A stretch of 64,000 nt of DNA, from NCBI GenBank assembly GCA_932521035.1, contig OW051496.1, positions 868,001 through 932,000 on the forward strand. Direction: 5' to 3'. Shown in pieces: positions 33,510 to 46,700 of the stretch (position 1 is the first letter of the stretch; every line of letters starts with the position of its first letter). Below the pieces are notes generated by a model. It was not told the origin of the DNA. It worked only from the letters and a program-made list of their open reading frames with translations, and ran no database searches. The position numbers and the translations under genes were made by a program. The stretch is from Oscheius dolichura. Its lineage: Eukaryota > Nematoda > Chromadorea > Rhabditida > Rhabditidae.

Positions 33510-36140
33510 ATTTAAGGTTTAAGCAGCACCCCAATTGTAACATTTGGTTTCTTTTTTCATTAATACTGACCGCAGAACATAAAAATTTTGGTAAAAGAAA
33601 TAAAAAAGTGCTGCGAATCCCCCTAGACGGCTTCCACATTGCCGTCGTCGAGAATATTGCAGAAATCCTCTCCAAAAGAGGATTATCTACGTAAGTTTAT
33701 ATAAACAGCCGAAGGATTGAATACGTGCATACAAGAGGGACTTCTTCCCAGAGAAGCCAGAAATTCGCAAGAAAGATGAGACCTATTGTTTGACATGATA
33801 CTGCAGCAATATACCGAGGAGAGTTCTTATTCGGTGAGTGAAATATCGAAAAAAACGCGGCAAAGAGGGAAAAGTAGAAAGTGTTTTATCCACACAGAAG
33901 GTCAACAGAACTACAATAGGAATCCCTAGATATCAATGAAACCCAAGAAATACTGACCATAAAACCAAAAAATATCAATCTGCTCAATATTATTGTATCA
34001 GTATATAGAACGGCGAATGTGTTCATTTTAACACTTTTCTGAAGCTAAACGAAAGTGGAAAGGGAAAAGAGCGCTGTATCTAATAATTCCAAAGAACTTG
34101 CAAAAGTGTAGAAGAGGATACATTTCTATTGTTTTTTTAGTATAGCGAATGTGTACGACGTATCATTAGATGCTGCAGGAAGTCCGGGAAATACTGACCC
34201 TGGAACGAACAAAAAAAAGAGTAGAAAGCAAATTTTAGTACGGCGGATATCAATAAGAGCCTAGAAAGGCGGACAATTTGACGCTTCCCTAAAGCCTAAA
34301 AGAAGAAGAAACGGGAATAAGATCCAAGTGGCTTCATAGCCTTGTTGCTAATTCCAGTGGCACTAAAGTACAACTCTAGCCAGGTAGAGAGGGCAACAGC
34401 AGCAGTGTAAAGTGGAAAAATCAACAATTAGAGAGAGAGAGAGAGGGAGTCCCAAAATAACACAACACTAAACATTTGTGTCAGTAGTCATGGGCAAAAT
34501 GTCAATAGGTGACTACTACAGTGATTCACCCGGGCGGAATTTTTGGACTTTTGTTTCATTTTTTCCATAAATTGGAGGAAAATGAGCAGTAACCAATATG
34601 TTAGTGGTTAGATCTGTTGAGAAGTCGAGTTTTTAGAGGAAGAAAGCAGAAAAATGGGGGAAAAGGGCGCCACAGGGGGGAGAAAGTTGACAGAGAGAAA
34701 CCGGTATCCGCTCCTCTGCCAGTTCGCCAATTTTGGATGATTTTTTTTCTTTATTTTTGCAACAAGCTGGCAATAAATGGACGCAGTGAAGCAAACAAAT
34801 ATTATCTGGATCGAAACAACTAAAAATAAACATGTAACATGGGAAATTCTGTCCCTAGAACAAGAAAAATTCAACAGGCTGTCTAACTGTGGCTCTTAGA
34901 ATTAACTGTCTTACTGTGACTTTAGAGAACTGGAAAATTCGACCAGCTGTCTAACTGTGGCTGTTAAAAATTTCAAAAAGGTGAAAAATAGTCCTAAAAG
35001 CGGCTTACTACCTAGCTCAGAGCCAAAAATAAACAAGAGCGGTCCCCCAAGCGGGCTGGCCTCCCCCTTATTCGGCTGTGACTGACCGAGGGGCTAAGGG
35101 TTAGATGGCCGGCCGGCCGGTAAGGAGGGGGCAGGAGAAAGAAGAGATTTAGTGGCCAAGGAGGAGAGAGCAGAGAGAAAGGTCGTCAGATAAAGACAGG
35201 TAAGCGTCGACCGGGCGACACAAACCGCGATGGCATCGGACCAGGACCCGCCCACTGTTGACCTCGTGGACATAGTCAGCGGGAGGGGTGCCGGTGCTGG
35301 TGGAGGAGAGGAGAAGGGGGCTCAAGGCCAACGGGATCATTTTGCATGGAGAGGGAGCAGTTTTTAGCCGAAGACTGTTTTAGACCTTTAGACCGGAGTT
35401 TTTTTGTTTCTGGAAGGGAAAAATAGAACTGGCTGTCTAACTGTGGCGACTAACCTCTTAAAAATAGCTACAATCTCCACAAATGAACTCTTACAAGCAG
35501 TAAAACTGCCTAACTGTGGCATTTGGAACCCAATGATTACCCAAAAATAGTTCTAGAGCGCTAAATTTTATCTAGAGAACCGAGAACTGTGGATGTCAAA
35601 ATAGCCGAAAAGTCAAACTGTCTAACTGCGGCTGTCTAGTTATCCAAAAAAAAAACAGTATTCTCCCTCAAATAAAGCCATAAATTTGCACTTCGAGCCC
35701 GTCTAAACATTCAAATTTGCTGTTTAGTTGTGTCCGACGGGAGGCTGATAAGAGCCAGCCCGGCTTATTGGTGTTAGCTAGGAGTTCTCTTTGATAAGCG
35801 GGGCAAATGGACCACAAATAGACAAAAAGAAGAGCAGGAATTTGAATTTGATGACCCCCAGAGGAATTCCCCCATATTATATAAAAGTAGGGGTTTTCCA
35901 TCCGGTCCGACACGTCTGTCTAATCAAAACAACAATGAGCTGTACTCTGCCGTGCTGACCGGAGACGGCCGTGAATCAGCCCGAGAAAAATGCACGCTGG
36001 TCACTTGGGGGCGCCGGGGGGATATTAGCTTTTTTAGAATTCGGGAAGGGGGCCGATTTATAGCACCAAAACCATAGAAATCAAAATTTTTTATTCAAAA
36101 TTTATATGGCCAGTTCTTTTCTGGTGGAGTGCATATAACT
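33510..36140. other. gene-free region
   Basis: It contains repeated GCTGTCTAACTGTGGC arms at about 34880-34965 and 35430-35630, GA-rich runs, and ggccggccggccgg near 35110. A short open stretch at 33600-33692 ends at a good donor (CTAC|GTAAGT) but no partner exon is visible. Confidence 0.45.
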
Positions 36141-36146
36141 TCTGCA

Positions 36147-36840
36147 ATCCGTTTGTTAAAAAGAGGAATCTCAATAAAAAGGGTGATTTGGGAGACTGTA
36201 CAAAAAGGGAACAATAGGGAAGAACCCCAAGGACACAACAAAAAGAGAACAATACTCGTTCAGTTAAAATATAACCAAATCACGGCTACCGGTTAGGATC
36301 GACAACTTTCAGTCTTCTACTTTGATTTTTCCTTTTTATTTATAATCTACGAGGGGGGCTGCCGCCCCCCTCGACCCCCCGCCCAGGCCCCGTCATATCA
36401 GTATGCTCTTATTCATGGAAAGAAGCCGGTTTGAAATCCTTACATCTGCATCGTATTCTACTTTTCCCCAGTTTCATTCTTTTCAATTTCGACCCCCCGC
36501 ATATGTCCGCTTTGTCAGTATTTTGTGTCATGGAAATACCCGTTCCCAGAGACAATGCCTTCATTTTTTTTCCAAGAGTCCTATTTTCCATGGCTGAACA
36601 TAATTCATTGCCGAAAATTGCTGGGAAAGGGCAATATCCGAAAAGATAGCCGTGGTTGGGAACATGTCTAAATGCCCGACTGCATCCGCACTACGAGCCG
36701 CCGTGATTTGGTTATATTTTAACTGAACGAGTATTGTTCTCTTTTTGTTGTGTCCTTGGGGTTCTTCCCTATTGTTCCCTTTTTGTACAGTCTCCCAAAT
36801 CACCCTTTTTATTGAGATTCCTCTTTTTAACAAACGGATT
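36147..36840. mobile_element. foldback element with about 140-base inverted arms
   Basis: The left arm (36147-36286) runs from atccgtttgttaaaaagagg to ccaaatcacggc. The right arm (36700-36840) is its near-perfect inverted copy. The loop of about 410 bases is unique and carries a short GC hairpin (gggggctgccgccccc) near 36360. Both arms contain repeated aaaaaggg(a)acaat and aaaaagagaacaat phrases. No transposase. Confidence 0.75.
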
Positions 36841-37019
36841 GTTCCCTTTTTGTTGATATTCGATAGAATATCATAGATCCTAAAGCTTGTGCCACGAAAA
36901 TAAAAGACACAACCAAAAAAATTGTAGGGTTCAAAGAAGCCACGAAGGAGGTCGTTTTAGGAAGCATCTACGGCTCTACAGTCCAACTGCCAGAAAAAAA
37001 TGCGATATTCAACAGGCAC

Positions 37020-38140
37020 GGCGGCTGCGCGTCGCCTCTGTGTGATGTTGCGGCTCTTCCATTTTCAGCCAATTTTCATGAAAATTTGTGCCAAAAGCTA
37101 AACACTCATGCCAAATAAGATATAGTCCATTTCAAATGGAAAAAATTTAGTTAAAGGTAAAGTTGGGTCCAGATAGAGCATTTGCCCGTCTAGATGGTCC
37201 AACCTGACATTTTGGCATGCATTTTTATGCGTATTTCACATATATCTTGATTATTTTTATCGCTGCTTTTGCTTATTTTGAGCTATGAACTACCGAAAAA
37301 ATATAAAAATCGCCGAAATCTATGTCAGATACAATTATCGAAAATTTTGAAAGAAATTGAACTCGAAAAATTTGAAGGTCCGAACCGTGCGGGAGAAGTT
37401 TTTCCATTTGAAACAGACTATAGTGATGTCGAATGTTCAAAATTCATTAGCCGAAATGGGCTACGTGCAGAAACATGTAATAGAATAGTTGATGGTATAG
37501 CTAAAAAACTAACCCATCTACCTAATTTTTTTATTACATATTCAGAATCAGCGTAAAAAACTGTGTATATAACTGTTTTGCAAAGGTTTTTAGCTGGACA
37601 CACAACCTTGTTCAAAAAAGACCACAGCGAAAAGCACCCCATCCACGACGTGCCGCATCTGTTTGATGCTGTGGCTCTTCCATTTTTCAGCCAACTTTTA
37701 TGAAAATTAGTATCAAGGGGTAAAAGACCATCCCGAATAAGATAGCCATGTCAGACTTTCAAAATTCTCTAGCCGAAAAGGGCTTCCGAAACAACCATGA
37801 AAAAATATGTTTGATGCTATAGCAGAAAAACTAACCCACCAACCCAATTGTTTTATTACATATTCAGAATCAGCGTAAAAAACTGTATATATAGCTGTGT
37901 TGTGAACGTTTTTGGACGCGTGCAAAAGGTTTTAAAAAGAAAGAGCCACAGCGGAAAGCGCCACAGCGGAAAGCGCCACAGCGAGCGGACGCAGACGGCG
38001 TACGGCGCCACTTTCCAAAACACGTTTGAAGTCGTAGCTCATCTATTTTTTGGGCAAATTTCATGAAAATTGGTCACTAGGGGTAATCAACTACGAGGAA
38101 CACGATGGCGAAGTCAGATTTTTAATATCTCTTAACTGAA
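37020..38140. repeat. diverged tandem duplication, about 500-base unit, 2-3 copies
   Basis: The blocks at 37060-37130, 37660-37760 and 38025-38140 share gctcttccattttcagccaa, tgaaaat(t) and a following block. A second shared block, tattacatattcagaatcag then cgtaaaaaactg, occurs at 37535-37565 and 37853-37882. Between copies is a 15-base repeat, cacagcggaaagcgc, at about 37946-37985. One 95-codon open frame (37269-37556) falls within a unit and is not preserved in the other. Confidence 0.55.
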
Positions 38141-38503
38141 AAAAGTTATGCCATCAAAATCAAAAAAAGGGCTTGGCATGTGCTCCAACTAAACCCAAAT
38201 CACGCCCGGCGCTTCGCGCCGGGCTCGATTTGCAAGACTCATGACGATGTGAGAATTCCCAGATTCATAAGCGTGAGAATTACTCGTATTCAAGTCAATT
38301 TTGGAATTAAAATCTTGAGGAAAGATGTAGAAAAGCCTAGACGGAGCAATATGTCCATCAAACTGTGGACATATAAAGTGGCAGCGAAACAAAAGAGAAA
38401 AATTGACAAAAAGAGTTTAGATCAGTAGAGCTTTCTCTTGTAGTTTTATTGTATGCGTTTGCTAATGCCACCGAAAAAAAGTTTAGGAAACCATCAATTT
38501 GAT

Positions 38504-38652
38504 GTTTTAGCCACCACATAAAACAATATAAAAAAAGCAATGCAGTTTTTATTGTTTCCTTGCCAATGAGAATTACAAATGAGAGAGAAGCAAAAAGTTT
38601 CGTGAAACCAGCACAGAGCATCGCCATTTCCATGTTTTAGCCACTACATAAA
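38504..38652 (+). promoter_or_regulatory. pair of GTTTT-N9-ATAAA motifs
   Basis: GTTTTagccaccacATAAA (38504-38522) and GTTTTagccactacATAAA (38634-38652) differ at one base, 130 bp apart. Confidence 0.55.
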
Positions 38653-38699
38653 ACACAATAAAACCTATTATTTCAAGTTGTCCGTGCAATTTGTTTTCG

Positions 38700-40400
38700 T
38701 GCCAGTAGTAATAGTATTAGACATCCCACTGCTACATTATCGCTCCTCTTCTGCTAACCGCTCCCCGTCCAACCTATCTTCTCATCTGACACCTCTCCCC
38801 ATCCCGGGTGGTTTCCAGTTCTCTCCGGTTGTGTGTGGCAACAGCAGCACAACCATTTATGCAAATATGAGCAAACACCGGCAGGAGAGGATGCCACCGG
38901 GAGGAAGGGGTAGGCTATACGGAACGGGGGCAGCCACCAGCTGATTCAAAGAGGGCGCCCAGTGACTAATCGTCACTTTGCGGGAACAACAGGAGGTCTC
39001 TCTTTTAGGGGGAGACGGACACCAGGGGGGATAGCGGACAGTTTATGGAGAACCTGTTACGGAGAAGAAGAGATCATTAGACTATTGTTGCGAAGTGACT
39101 TCACCCCCTTGACAGAGAGGGGAGAAGAAGACGGGATGAGTCATCTCTGTTTGGAGGAAAGGGCTCTCTGGGTCAATAAAGACAGTTTCAAGGGGGGACG
39201 GATATATGATTTTTGCTCACAATGGCAGCTAAAATCACCTGGAACAAGTGTTTTTAGACCTTGAAAATAGGAGAAAAATGAGGGTTTTGAGACTGAATTT
39301 GAAAACGGCTGTTTAACTGTGATGCTCTTGATGTGGCGCATTTGAGACGGCTGTATAACTGTGGCGAATTGTGCCCACGAGAATAAGGGGCATGGGACTC
39401 ACGTAGCGGTGGTATGAATATCGGCTACTATTACTACTGGCAATGAAAAAATAAAAAGAAAACTTTACTGTATAATAAGCGTCATTTACCCCCTAAAAAT
39501 AGGTAAACAGATGATTTCTCTGATTATTTCAACTCACTGTACGCTGTCTAACTGTGGCGTTGTCGTTGTTGCTCGCCAGTTCTGGCTGTCTATTTGTGGC
39601 TCGCTTACTGTCTAACTGTGTCTGTCTAATTGGGGCTCTCACATTTTGACGGACAATCTTCTGCTGTCTAATTGTGGCTGTTTCGCCGTGGCACTAAATT
39701 CGGCTCTAATTCATCTGGGGTGATTAGTCTCGTACATTTAGCAGTCTACAGTAATTACAGCCGCTTATCCCCGTTGTTCCAGAAATTACCGGAGATTATC
39801 GGCTTTCCTCTGCTTTTGTTGGGGGTCATTCGCCTCTCCTTCTCTGTTTAGGAGACCAAAACCCTCTAATCCGTTCCCTCTTTAAAGAATGGCGATCAAA
39901 GAAGAGAGCAAACAGTTCTCCGAGTTGGCAAGATGCCCATAAAAGGAGAGAAAGAGAGGCGGAGGGAAGATAAGAAGAACGGGGAGAGAGAGAAGACAGG
40001 ACGCGATACGGAGCGATGCGCTAGCGAGAGGCCGCAGCAGAGCGAAGCACACGACAAGATGGGAATAAGCGGTAGAATAAACACAGAGATGGAACGAGAA
40101 GAAGGCAGGGAAAAGGCAACTTTACGAGACTGGGTGGCCAGAGAAAATCAGGGGATTCAGTCGAGTGAAAAGGTAAGGTTAGAAGGAGTAAACTAGCTGG
40201 ATTGAAATCTAAATTATTGAACTCGCAAGCACAACTTTGCCGGAAAAACGAGGGGGATTCAGACTTCATTATTATGAAAGGCTATTGATTGTCTTGCCCC
40301 TCAACTGTTATGGATAAATACCAGAATTGAAACGTTCAATATGTAGCGTTTCCTTAGCTTTTTAGGTTTCATAAAAATTATATGCATGCTCTGCAGAGAA
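38700..40400. other. gene-free region
   Basis: GA-rich sequence (39930-40060) and several CTGTCTAACTGTGGC arms around 39540-39690. Open frames here lack splice sites and coding character. Confidence 0.45.
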
Positions 40401-40402
40401 TT

Positions 40403-41351
40403 CATGTAGACCTTGTGAAACATTCAAACTTTTTGCTGAAAATTGAAGAAAACGGTGATTTCAACACACGCGCCACAAAAGATCGTTCTTCTCCCTAAAA
40501 GCTTGAATAAGTAGCCGGGATCTAGCCTAGAACTACCGTAATCTCTTTCATGTGATCGCTTTCCTTTAATTTTTTTGAAGAATGCCTCATAGAGTGAACC
40601 CACTAACTAACAGCCTTGTTCCCACTAGATTAAATATTCCCTGTGAAACATTCACTTTTTTTGGAATCTAATACTGGCATGAGAATGAGCCCTTCTGAAA
40701 TACTCGTGTGGCATTTGTTGCAATATTAGTATTGTCAATTATCAGGACTGATGAACTTACTTTCTTGAAGTTCAAGTAATCCTCTTGAAACGTATTGAAA
40801 TGGATTTTGAGCAAATTGTTGAAGTAGACAGCATGGGTGTAGTGCTTTCAAAAACAAAAACACAATTGAAAGAAGAACATGAGTACCGCTAATTGATCTC
40901 TCCACCAAAGGCTGGAATAAGTAGAGCAAAGACGAATCCTTTAATTACTGTAATGTGGATTTTTTTTGCTTATCTGTTCAAAAGTGCCTCTGGAAACTAA
41001 ACTGATGAGTTCAGCCGTTTGAAATTCAAGTACTCCTTATAAAACATCCAGCTGAAGTAGAACCAAAATGGAGTCTAGGAGCCGTCTAACTGGTCAATTA
41101 TTGTTATTGGGGCATTTTCTAAAGTTTTACTGACAATCCAAGATAGATGATCTCATTGATGACCTCTCCTTCTTGAAATTCAAGTATTCCTCATAAAACA
41201 TTCAACTGAATTAGGCCCAAAATACAGCGTAAAAGTGCTCTAATTCGGAAATTACTCTTTCTAGACGATTTCTAAAGTTTTACTGATAACCATAGTCTTT
41301 AATCCCATTGATGACCTCTCCTTCTTGAAATTCAAGCATCCCTAATAAAAC
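40403..41351 (-). promoter_or_regulatory. array of six GTTTC/GTTTT-N9-ACTTGAA motifs
   Basis: Read on the minus strand: GTTTCacaaggtctACATGAA (40421), GTTTCacagggaatATTTAA (40649), GTTTCaagaggattACTTGAA (40791), GTTTTataaggagtACTTGAA (41045), GTTTTatgaggaatACTTGAA (41199) and GTTTTattagggatGCTTGAA (41351). The spacer keeps nine bases, but the second box is mostly ACTTGAA followed by TTTCAAG. The last two copies lie in a clear duplication of about 150 bp (41106-41255 and 41261-41400). Confidence 0.55.
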
Positions 41352-42815
41352 ATTCACCTGAACTTTGGGTCAAAATGTCGTAAAATGATATTCTTGGCCA
41401 TTTACGCTGGGGAGGTTTCGTTAGAATTACTTAACTTTTGCTCTCCAGCATTTCTTCACTTATTCCACATATCTTTGTATTGTGAACAGCGCTCGGGCTT
41501 CCTCCCTGAAAACCAATCACACGTAGACGTCGTAAAACTGAACCTGAATCACGTCACTAAAGTTCCCGGATCCTAAAATTTCTTTTTCGACAGTCAGTGT
41601 TTCCCTACGGACATTTAGAGCCGGTAGGGCAGTTCATTCTGCTCTATACTACAAGTATTGTTGGCTTTTTCAGTTTCTAATCAACTATTTCTAAAGCGTC
41701 TCCAAGTCTACATGGTGACTTTGTAACCGGAAATGTGAACAGAGAAGGAAATCTGCTCTTTTGCTTTGAATTACCAGCGGTCAGATTCATTTTGACCCTG
41801 TGAGCTTCCTCAAAGCTTTTTTATCTTTTTTCATCCATTTTATTTAGTGAGATTGCAATTTTTCGCTTGCTACAGGCTCATGTGCATTCTTTGATTACAA
41901 TTTTTCGGTTCTACCGTATCGTTTCCAGCTTTGCAGAGCGTCCCCGTTCCCGAATACGGTAAGATTACACCTTGACGACATTTTGACGAATTTTCTAGTT
42001 TTCGAGATCTTTATAAGAGGAAACCACACCTTCTTTGTTGTTTAGTACAACCTCAAGTTGCGTTGAAGACAATATACCGGAGAATTTTGCTTTAGAGCTC
42101 ATTTTTAATGTGAAATACCCCCCTTTTTGCTATACAATTCAGCTATCTAGAAGATTTCGTACAAGAACTAAATTATTCTAGACCGTAGCAAGGCCTTTGA
42201 ATGCATCAGCCGTCCATTAAAAATAGACAGACTGAAAATATGGTAGTTATATTTTGCTGGATGCTTCATACTTACCATAATAACAGAACAACACTTCCAA
42301 TTACTGCTGGTCTCGAGGTTTCTAGGTAAATTTCTATTCCTCCAAAAGTATTCTGCTTTTCCATGTTTCTCTCTCTCTCTCTTTTTATATACTACCGTCC
42401 CTCCTTTTGACGCTTGAAAACGGCTTCCCTTCCCCGGGTTCAATTCATGAAACGTCACATTTCTATAATTAGAAAGTTCTAATCAAAGTAGTGATAAGCA
42501 ACATTTGTGAAAAGGAATTGGGAAGAGTAAACAATCTTCCTGCCACAATAAATTACAACTTCTACTGGTGGGATTGATTGTTTTGACTCTCGGAGGAGGA
42601 TATTTTCATATTTTTAACTTATCAAGAGTCTTACTTGAATAGAGTACTGTTCTACTTTTTAGTGCATTACCCTCGTCCTTGTTTTGTGAATAGCAAAAAA
42701 ACCAGCAGAAAAATAATAAAAAAACAGGACGACTTTGATCCCTTGTTGGGATACAGGTCAATTGAAAGAAACATGAAACAGAGTACTACATTAGGAAGGT
42801 TGATGTTAGTCTTCC

Positions 42816-43610
42816 TTTATGTTCTTCCTGAAACATCCGCCATTCGTATCCTCTGCCGAAACCATTGGCTGTGACTCTGGGAGGATATTTTGTTATTTGT
42901 AAATTTTCGAGAAATCTATATGAACAGATCAACGGCTAATTTTCAATCGGCCACGGTCACGGCGCGTAATGATTAAAAGTAACAAAACCAGTAAATAAAA
43001 TAAAACCGGTAGGTCCAAATACTGTGCCATTTGAAGGAATGACCGACTAGATTTGACTTTTATAAATATCAGCATGATTAGAGAACTGTACGGGCCCATC
43101 TTTTCTACCCCTCCTAAAACATTAGCCATCTTGTCTTAGGTCAAAGTAGTCGATTCATCTGCCTTGACTAGAGCAAAAAAGAAGTATTTTCATTGTTTCC
43201 CCGACCGTATTTAAAGATGCTACCGTTCACATTTCAGTGTTTACCCATTCTATTGAAAATATTCTATTGAAAAATTTAGAAAGGGTGTTCCTTTATTAGA
43301 ATGTTGAAACATCTCCAAATTAGCAATTTATCAAACAAATTCATCTTTTGAAATAAATGTTTTTTACGAATAACGAAGATTCGGCTACGGCATTCGCCAA
43401 TACAACGTTCAAAACACAAGAAGATCTTCTATATTTTGATCTTGAAACATTTCCAATATTTGCTGTTTTTCCATTGGTGCACGTGAAATCATTGGAATGG
43501 CTACAAAGACTGTCGTTTCAGAGGACCAATTTGTGCTTCTAAACCTTGGAAACTCTAATCATAATAATAGAAAATACATAATCTGAATTCCTTTATTGCT
43601 GCATTGAAAC
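42816..43610 (-). promoter_or_regulatory. GTTTC-N9-ATAAA motifs, minus strand
   Basis: Units at 42834-42816 (GTTTCaggaagaacATAAA), 43310-43292 (GTTTCaacattctaATAAA) and 43610-43592 (GTTTCaatgcagcaATAAA). A weaker unit is at about 43450 (GTTTCaagatcaaaATATA). Confidence 0.6.
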
Positions 43611-43794
43611 ATCTATCAAATCATAGCATATAGTATTCATTTTCACTTCATCATAGCTCTCCTCCTCCTCTTCGGAGGAGAGAAGTACTGTAATACATTT
43701 GGAGTAGAATAACTTGGCAGGGGGGAGGGTACGAGATTATCAGGTGGAAATAATAGGAGCATTTTGAGCAACAGGAATAAATCCTCAAATTGAA

Positions 43795-46700
43795 TCACAT
43801 AAGTGTATCGTAGATCTTGATAGGAGAGGCAGCGACACGATGCATTGGTGGGGGAGCTTGCATCGCGGGACGGACGAAGGCCGACGGGCGGCTGGTCACG
43901 GAAACAGGCCTGGAAAATATTACTGTAGGAAATAGAATATGGTAAGAAATAGGGGCGCGGGCTGTGTGAGTCATTACTTTGTTTCCTTCTAATTTTTTTT
44001 CTTCGAAATATTTGTGTTCCTTTCTGCGCTTATAAGGTATTTGCAGTAATAAGAGCATTGTGCCTGAGAAATCACCTTCATAAACATTATAAATAGGATA
44101 AAATTGCCATGGAACGGCGGTTGGTCAATGGAGCGCTTTTCCGGCATTGGCGCGCCCCGTACCCGCGCTCCATCTAACAGAGTACGAGAAAATCCCAATT
44201 TTCAAGTTTTTTATGTTTCTTCTGTTCTTTATAAGCCATTCACCGTATAGTAGTTACTATAAAGTCGAAGCTGCGTAAAAATATTCAGAGGAAAACGAGC
44301 AAAATGGTTGTTGTTGCAATTGAAGTATACGGTAATATAAATTTCTTCTTTACCTGGCTGGTTGAACCCTGACATAGTTCTGATTCCTGTCGTAGTTCTC
44401 CTTTTCCTTTCTGAGTTCTTCAATTTGCCGTGCCTTGTCGCCTAGCTCCTGATTCAGGAGGTTATTCTGCCTATGGAGCCAAGTAAGCTGATCATCCGCC
44501 GGCTGGGGGAGATTTCCTCTCTAAAATGTTCCATATTGCCCATTAAAATTGTAGGAAAACCTGTAGATTATTGTGGGTAGGGAATCCTTTTTCACTGGTC
44601 TCCATTAGAGCAACCATCCGGCGATTGAGTTCCGTCAAATGAGCGCGAAGGAAGTTCAATTTCTGCTCATGGACTGCTGGTTCCTGGAAAGATTCGAAGT
44701 TTCTTTGCGTGGGTGTGTTTTGCTCAAATTTGATGAGACTGTACTCATTTTCCCACGCTTTAGACGAAGGGATTCTGCAGACTAATGACGCCAAATGAGA
44801 TATACTTTAGTTTGGGGCCTCCAATCATCGTCGAATGATGAAACCAAGAACTGGTAACTAATATGGTATGACCGTAACATTTGAGTATCTAATAGCTGTA
44901 GAACCTTGCGATGCTCAGTTTCAGTCATATAAATGGTAACCGATGAGGATTGATGGGTAAAGGACAAAATTTAATAGAGAAGATATTCTAATGTTGCGTT
45001 ATACCTGAGCTAAAAAGTATCGATAGTAGGAGAAAGGTATTTGGTCTTGAAGAAATCGAATATATTGGAGAAAAGTAGTGATTTGTAGAAAGAGGCAGTA
45101 TCGCAAGGCAACTATTGGAAACTGTCTCCCTTTCCTTTTATTACTTCCCTAAAAAATGATGAAATAAATTATCACTGGTCGTTATTTTTGAGAAAAGGTC
45201 GTACTGCCAAGTAGCGGAGTAGTAAAACATCCTTTGATTTTATTACAGTTTTGATACAGGATTATTACAAAAGTAGTTATTCTCAATTTGCAGTAATCCG
45301 TCAGACACCGTCTTGTGAGGCCAACTGGATTTCAAATCAAATTTCCAAAATTATCATGGCTTGTTTTCCGAAGGAGAAAACTAGAGATTAGTCAATCCCG
45401 CACATATGGCCCAACCCAAAATTATCTTCTCTTTTGCTTTATTAGCGGCTCGAAATATGCAAAAACCCGGATCATATACCTAGTAAAAACAATAGAGGAG
45501 CACCATAACTGATTCAAATGAGCATTTCTAGAAATTCCGATAAGAAGAGCAGTAACAACCGCAGCCATATCGAAACAAGGAATATCAAGGGGCTGGAGAG
45601 GAAAAAATAAAGAGAATCGAGAAGTTTACTTCATAAAAGATATGTCAGACAAAGCCCTGAGACATCCCTACCCCACTCTTTATTCTTTTATGGAAACGTA
45701 ATTAAATTTTACACATTACTAAAAAGGAAAAGTATAACAAGCGGGCCAGAAGGTTTATTTTGGGGTTAGAAAGTCTTCAACAAACTGTTGAAGGTGGAGC
45801 CGAGTTCTTTTATAGCCTTTCTGCTACACGAATAGCAGAAAAGCCGAAAACCCCAAGACGGCGGAAGTATAATGCAAACGAGCTCTCCTTTCGTTTTATA
45901 ACTTTCTCGAAACATCCAAATTGAATTGAGAAGCAGTTACTAGAACAGGGATGGAAATATTTGAAGGCTGCTATTTTTTTGTATAAAAAGGCAGATTGTA
46001 TACCGTATTATATAGCATTAAATTAGTTTCTTTTTGTTCGCTTAATCTTTTTCATAAAACCGGATCAGATTGGAACCCAGGGCTGATTTTTGGTGGAAGA
46101 AGTATTCAAAACTGAAGTCCAAACATTACAATCCCTTCTCTTTCCATTTTATTAATTGTATGCTACAAAAATGGTAAAAAAGGAGTTGCTTCCCTTTCAC
46201 AACAGTAGATGCCATGTATTTTCGTTCCCAATTTCCAAAGTTATCCCCCACTTTTCTATAAATACCCTGCCCCTGGTCATATGGGTCTGGTCAGATAATT
46301 AGCTGGCATTGTATTCCCCGTGAATTCACGTAGGGAATAATCTCGATTATTCCTGATTATCTCCCTCAAAATATTTACCTTCTCATCATGGGAGAATCAC
46401 CAGAATCCATCCGTGCTTCAATCTCCTTGTTCATAAGGGAATAATGACGACTTTTGGAACAGAAAATAGCCATTTTCCCAGGAAAATTCCCCCGTCTTTG
46501 ATTCTTTTAACCTTCGCTTTTTATATTTTAACCTCTTTTATCTGATGTCAGTGGTATTTCTGCTCAAAACGGGATAAAATGACTCACCAACGTGACCATT
46601 CCTTTCTGCAGTAGGCGATTTCTCTTTTCTATCGTTTCCATGCGTTCTTTAAACCAGTCGTTGAGTCGTAGATTGGTCTCAAAGCTCTTCCGGAGGAGCT

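Noticed and set aside
33482-33694. Isolated exon ending at CTAC|GTAAGT
   Set aside because: A single good donor without an acceptor or partner exon is not enough in AT-rich DNA.
37269-37556. A 95-codon frame in the tandem repeat
   Set aside because: Not conserved between repeat units, so probably chance.
44782-44967. Extra exon of the SAPCD-like gene (ETEHRKVLQLLDTQML)
   Set aside because: The peptide looks helical, but its donor is phase 2 while the flanking exons need phase 0.
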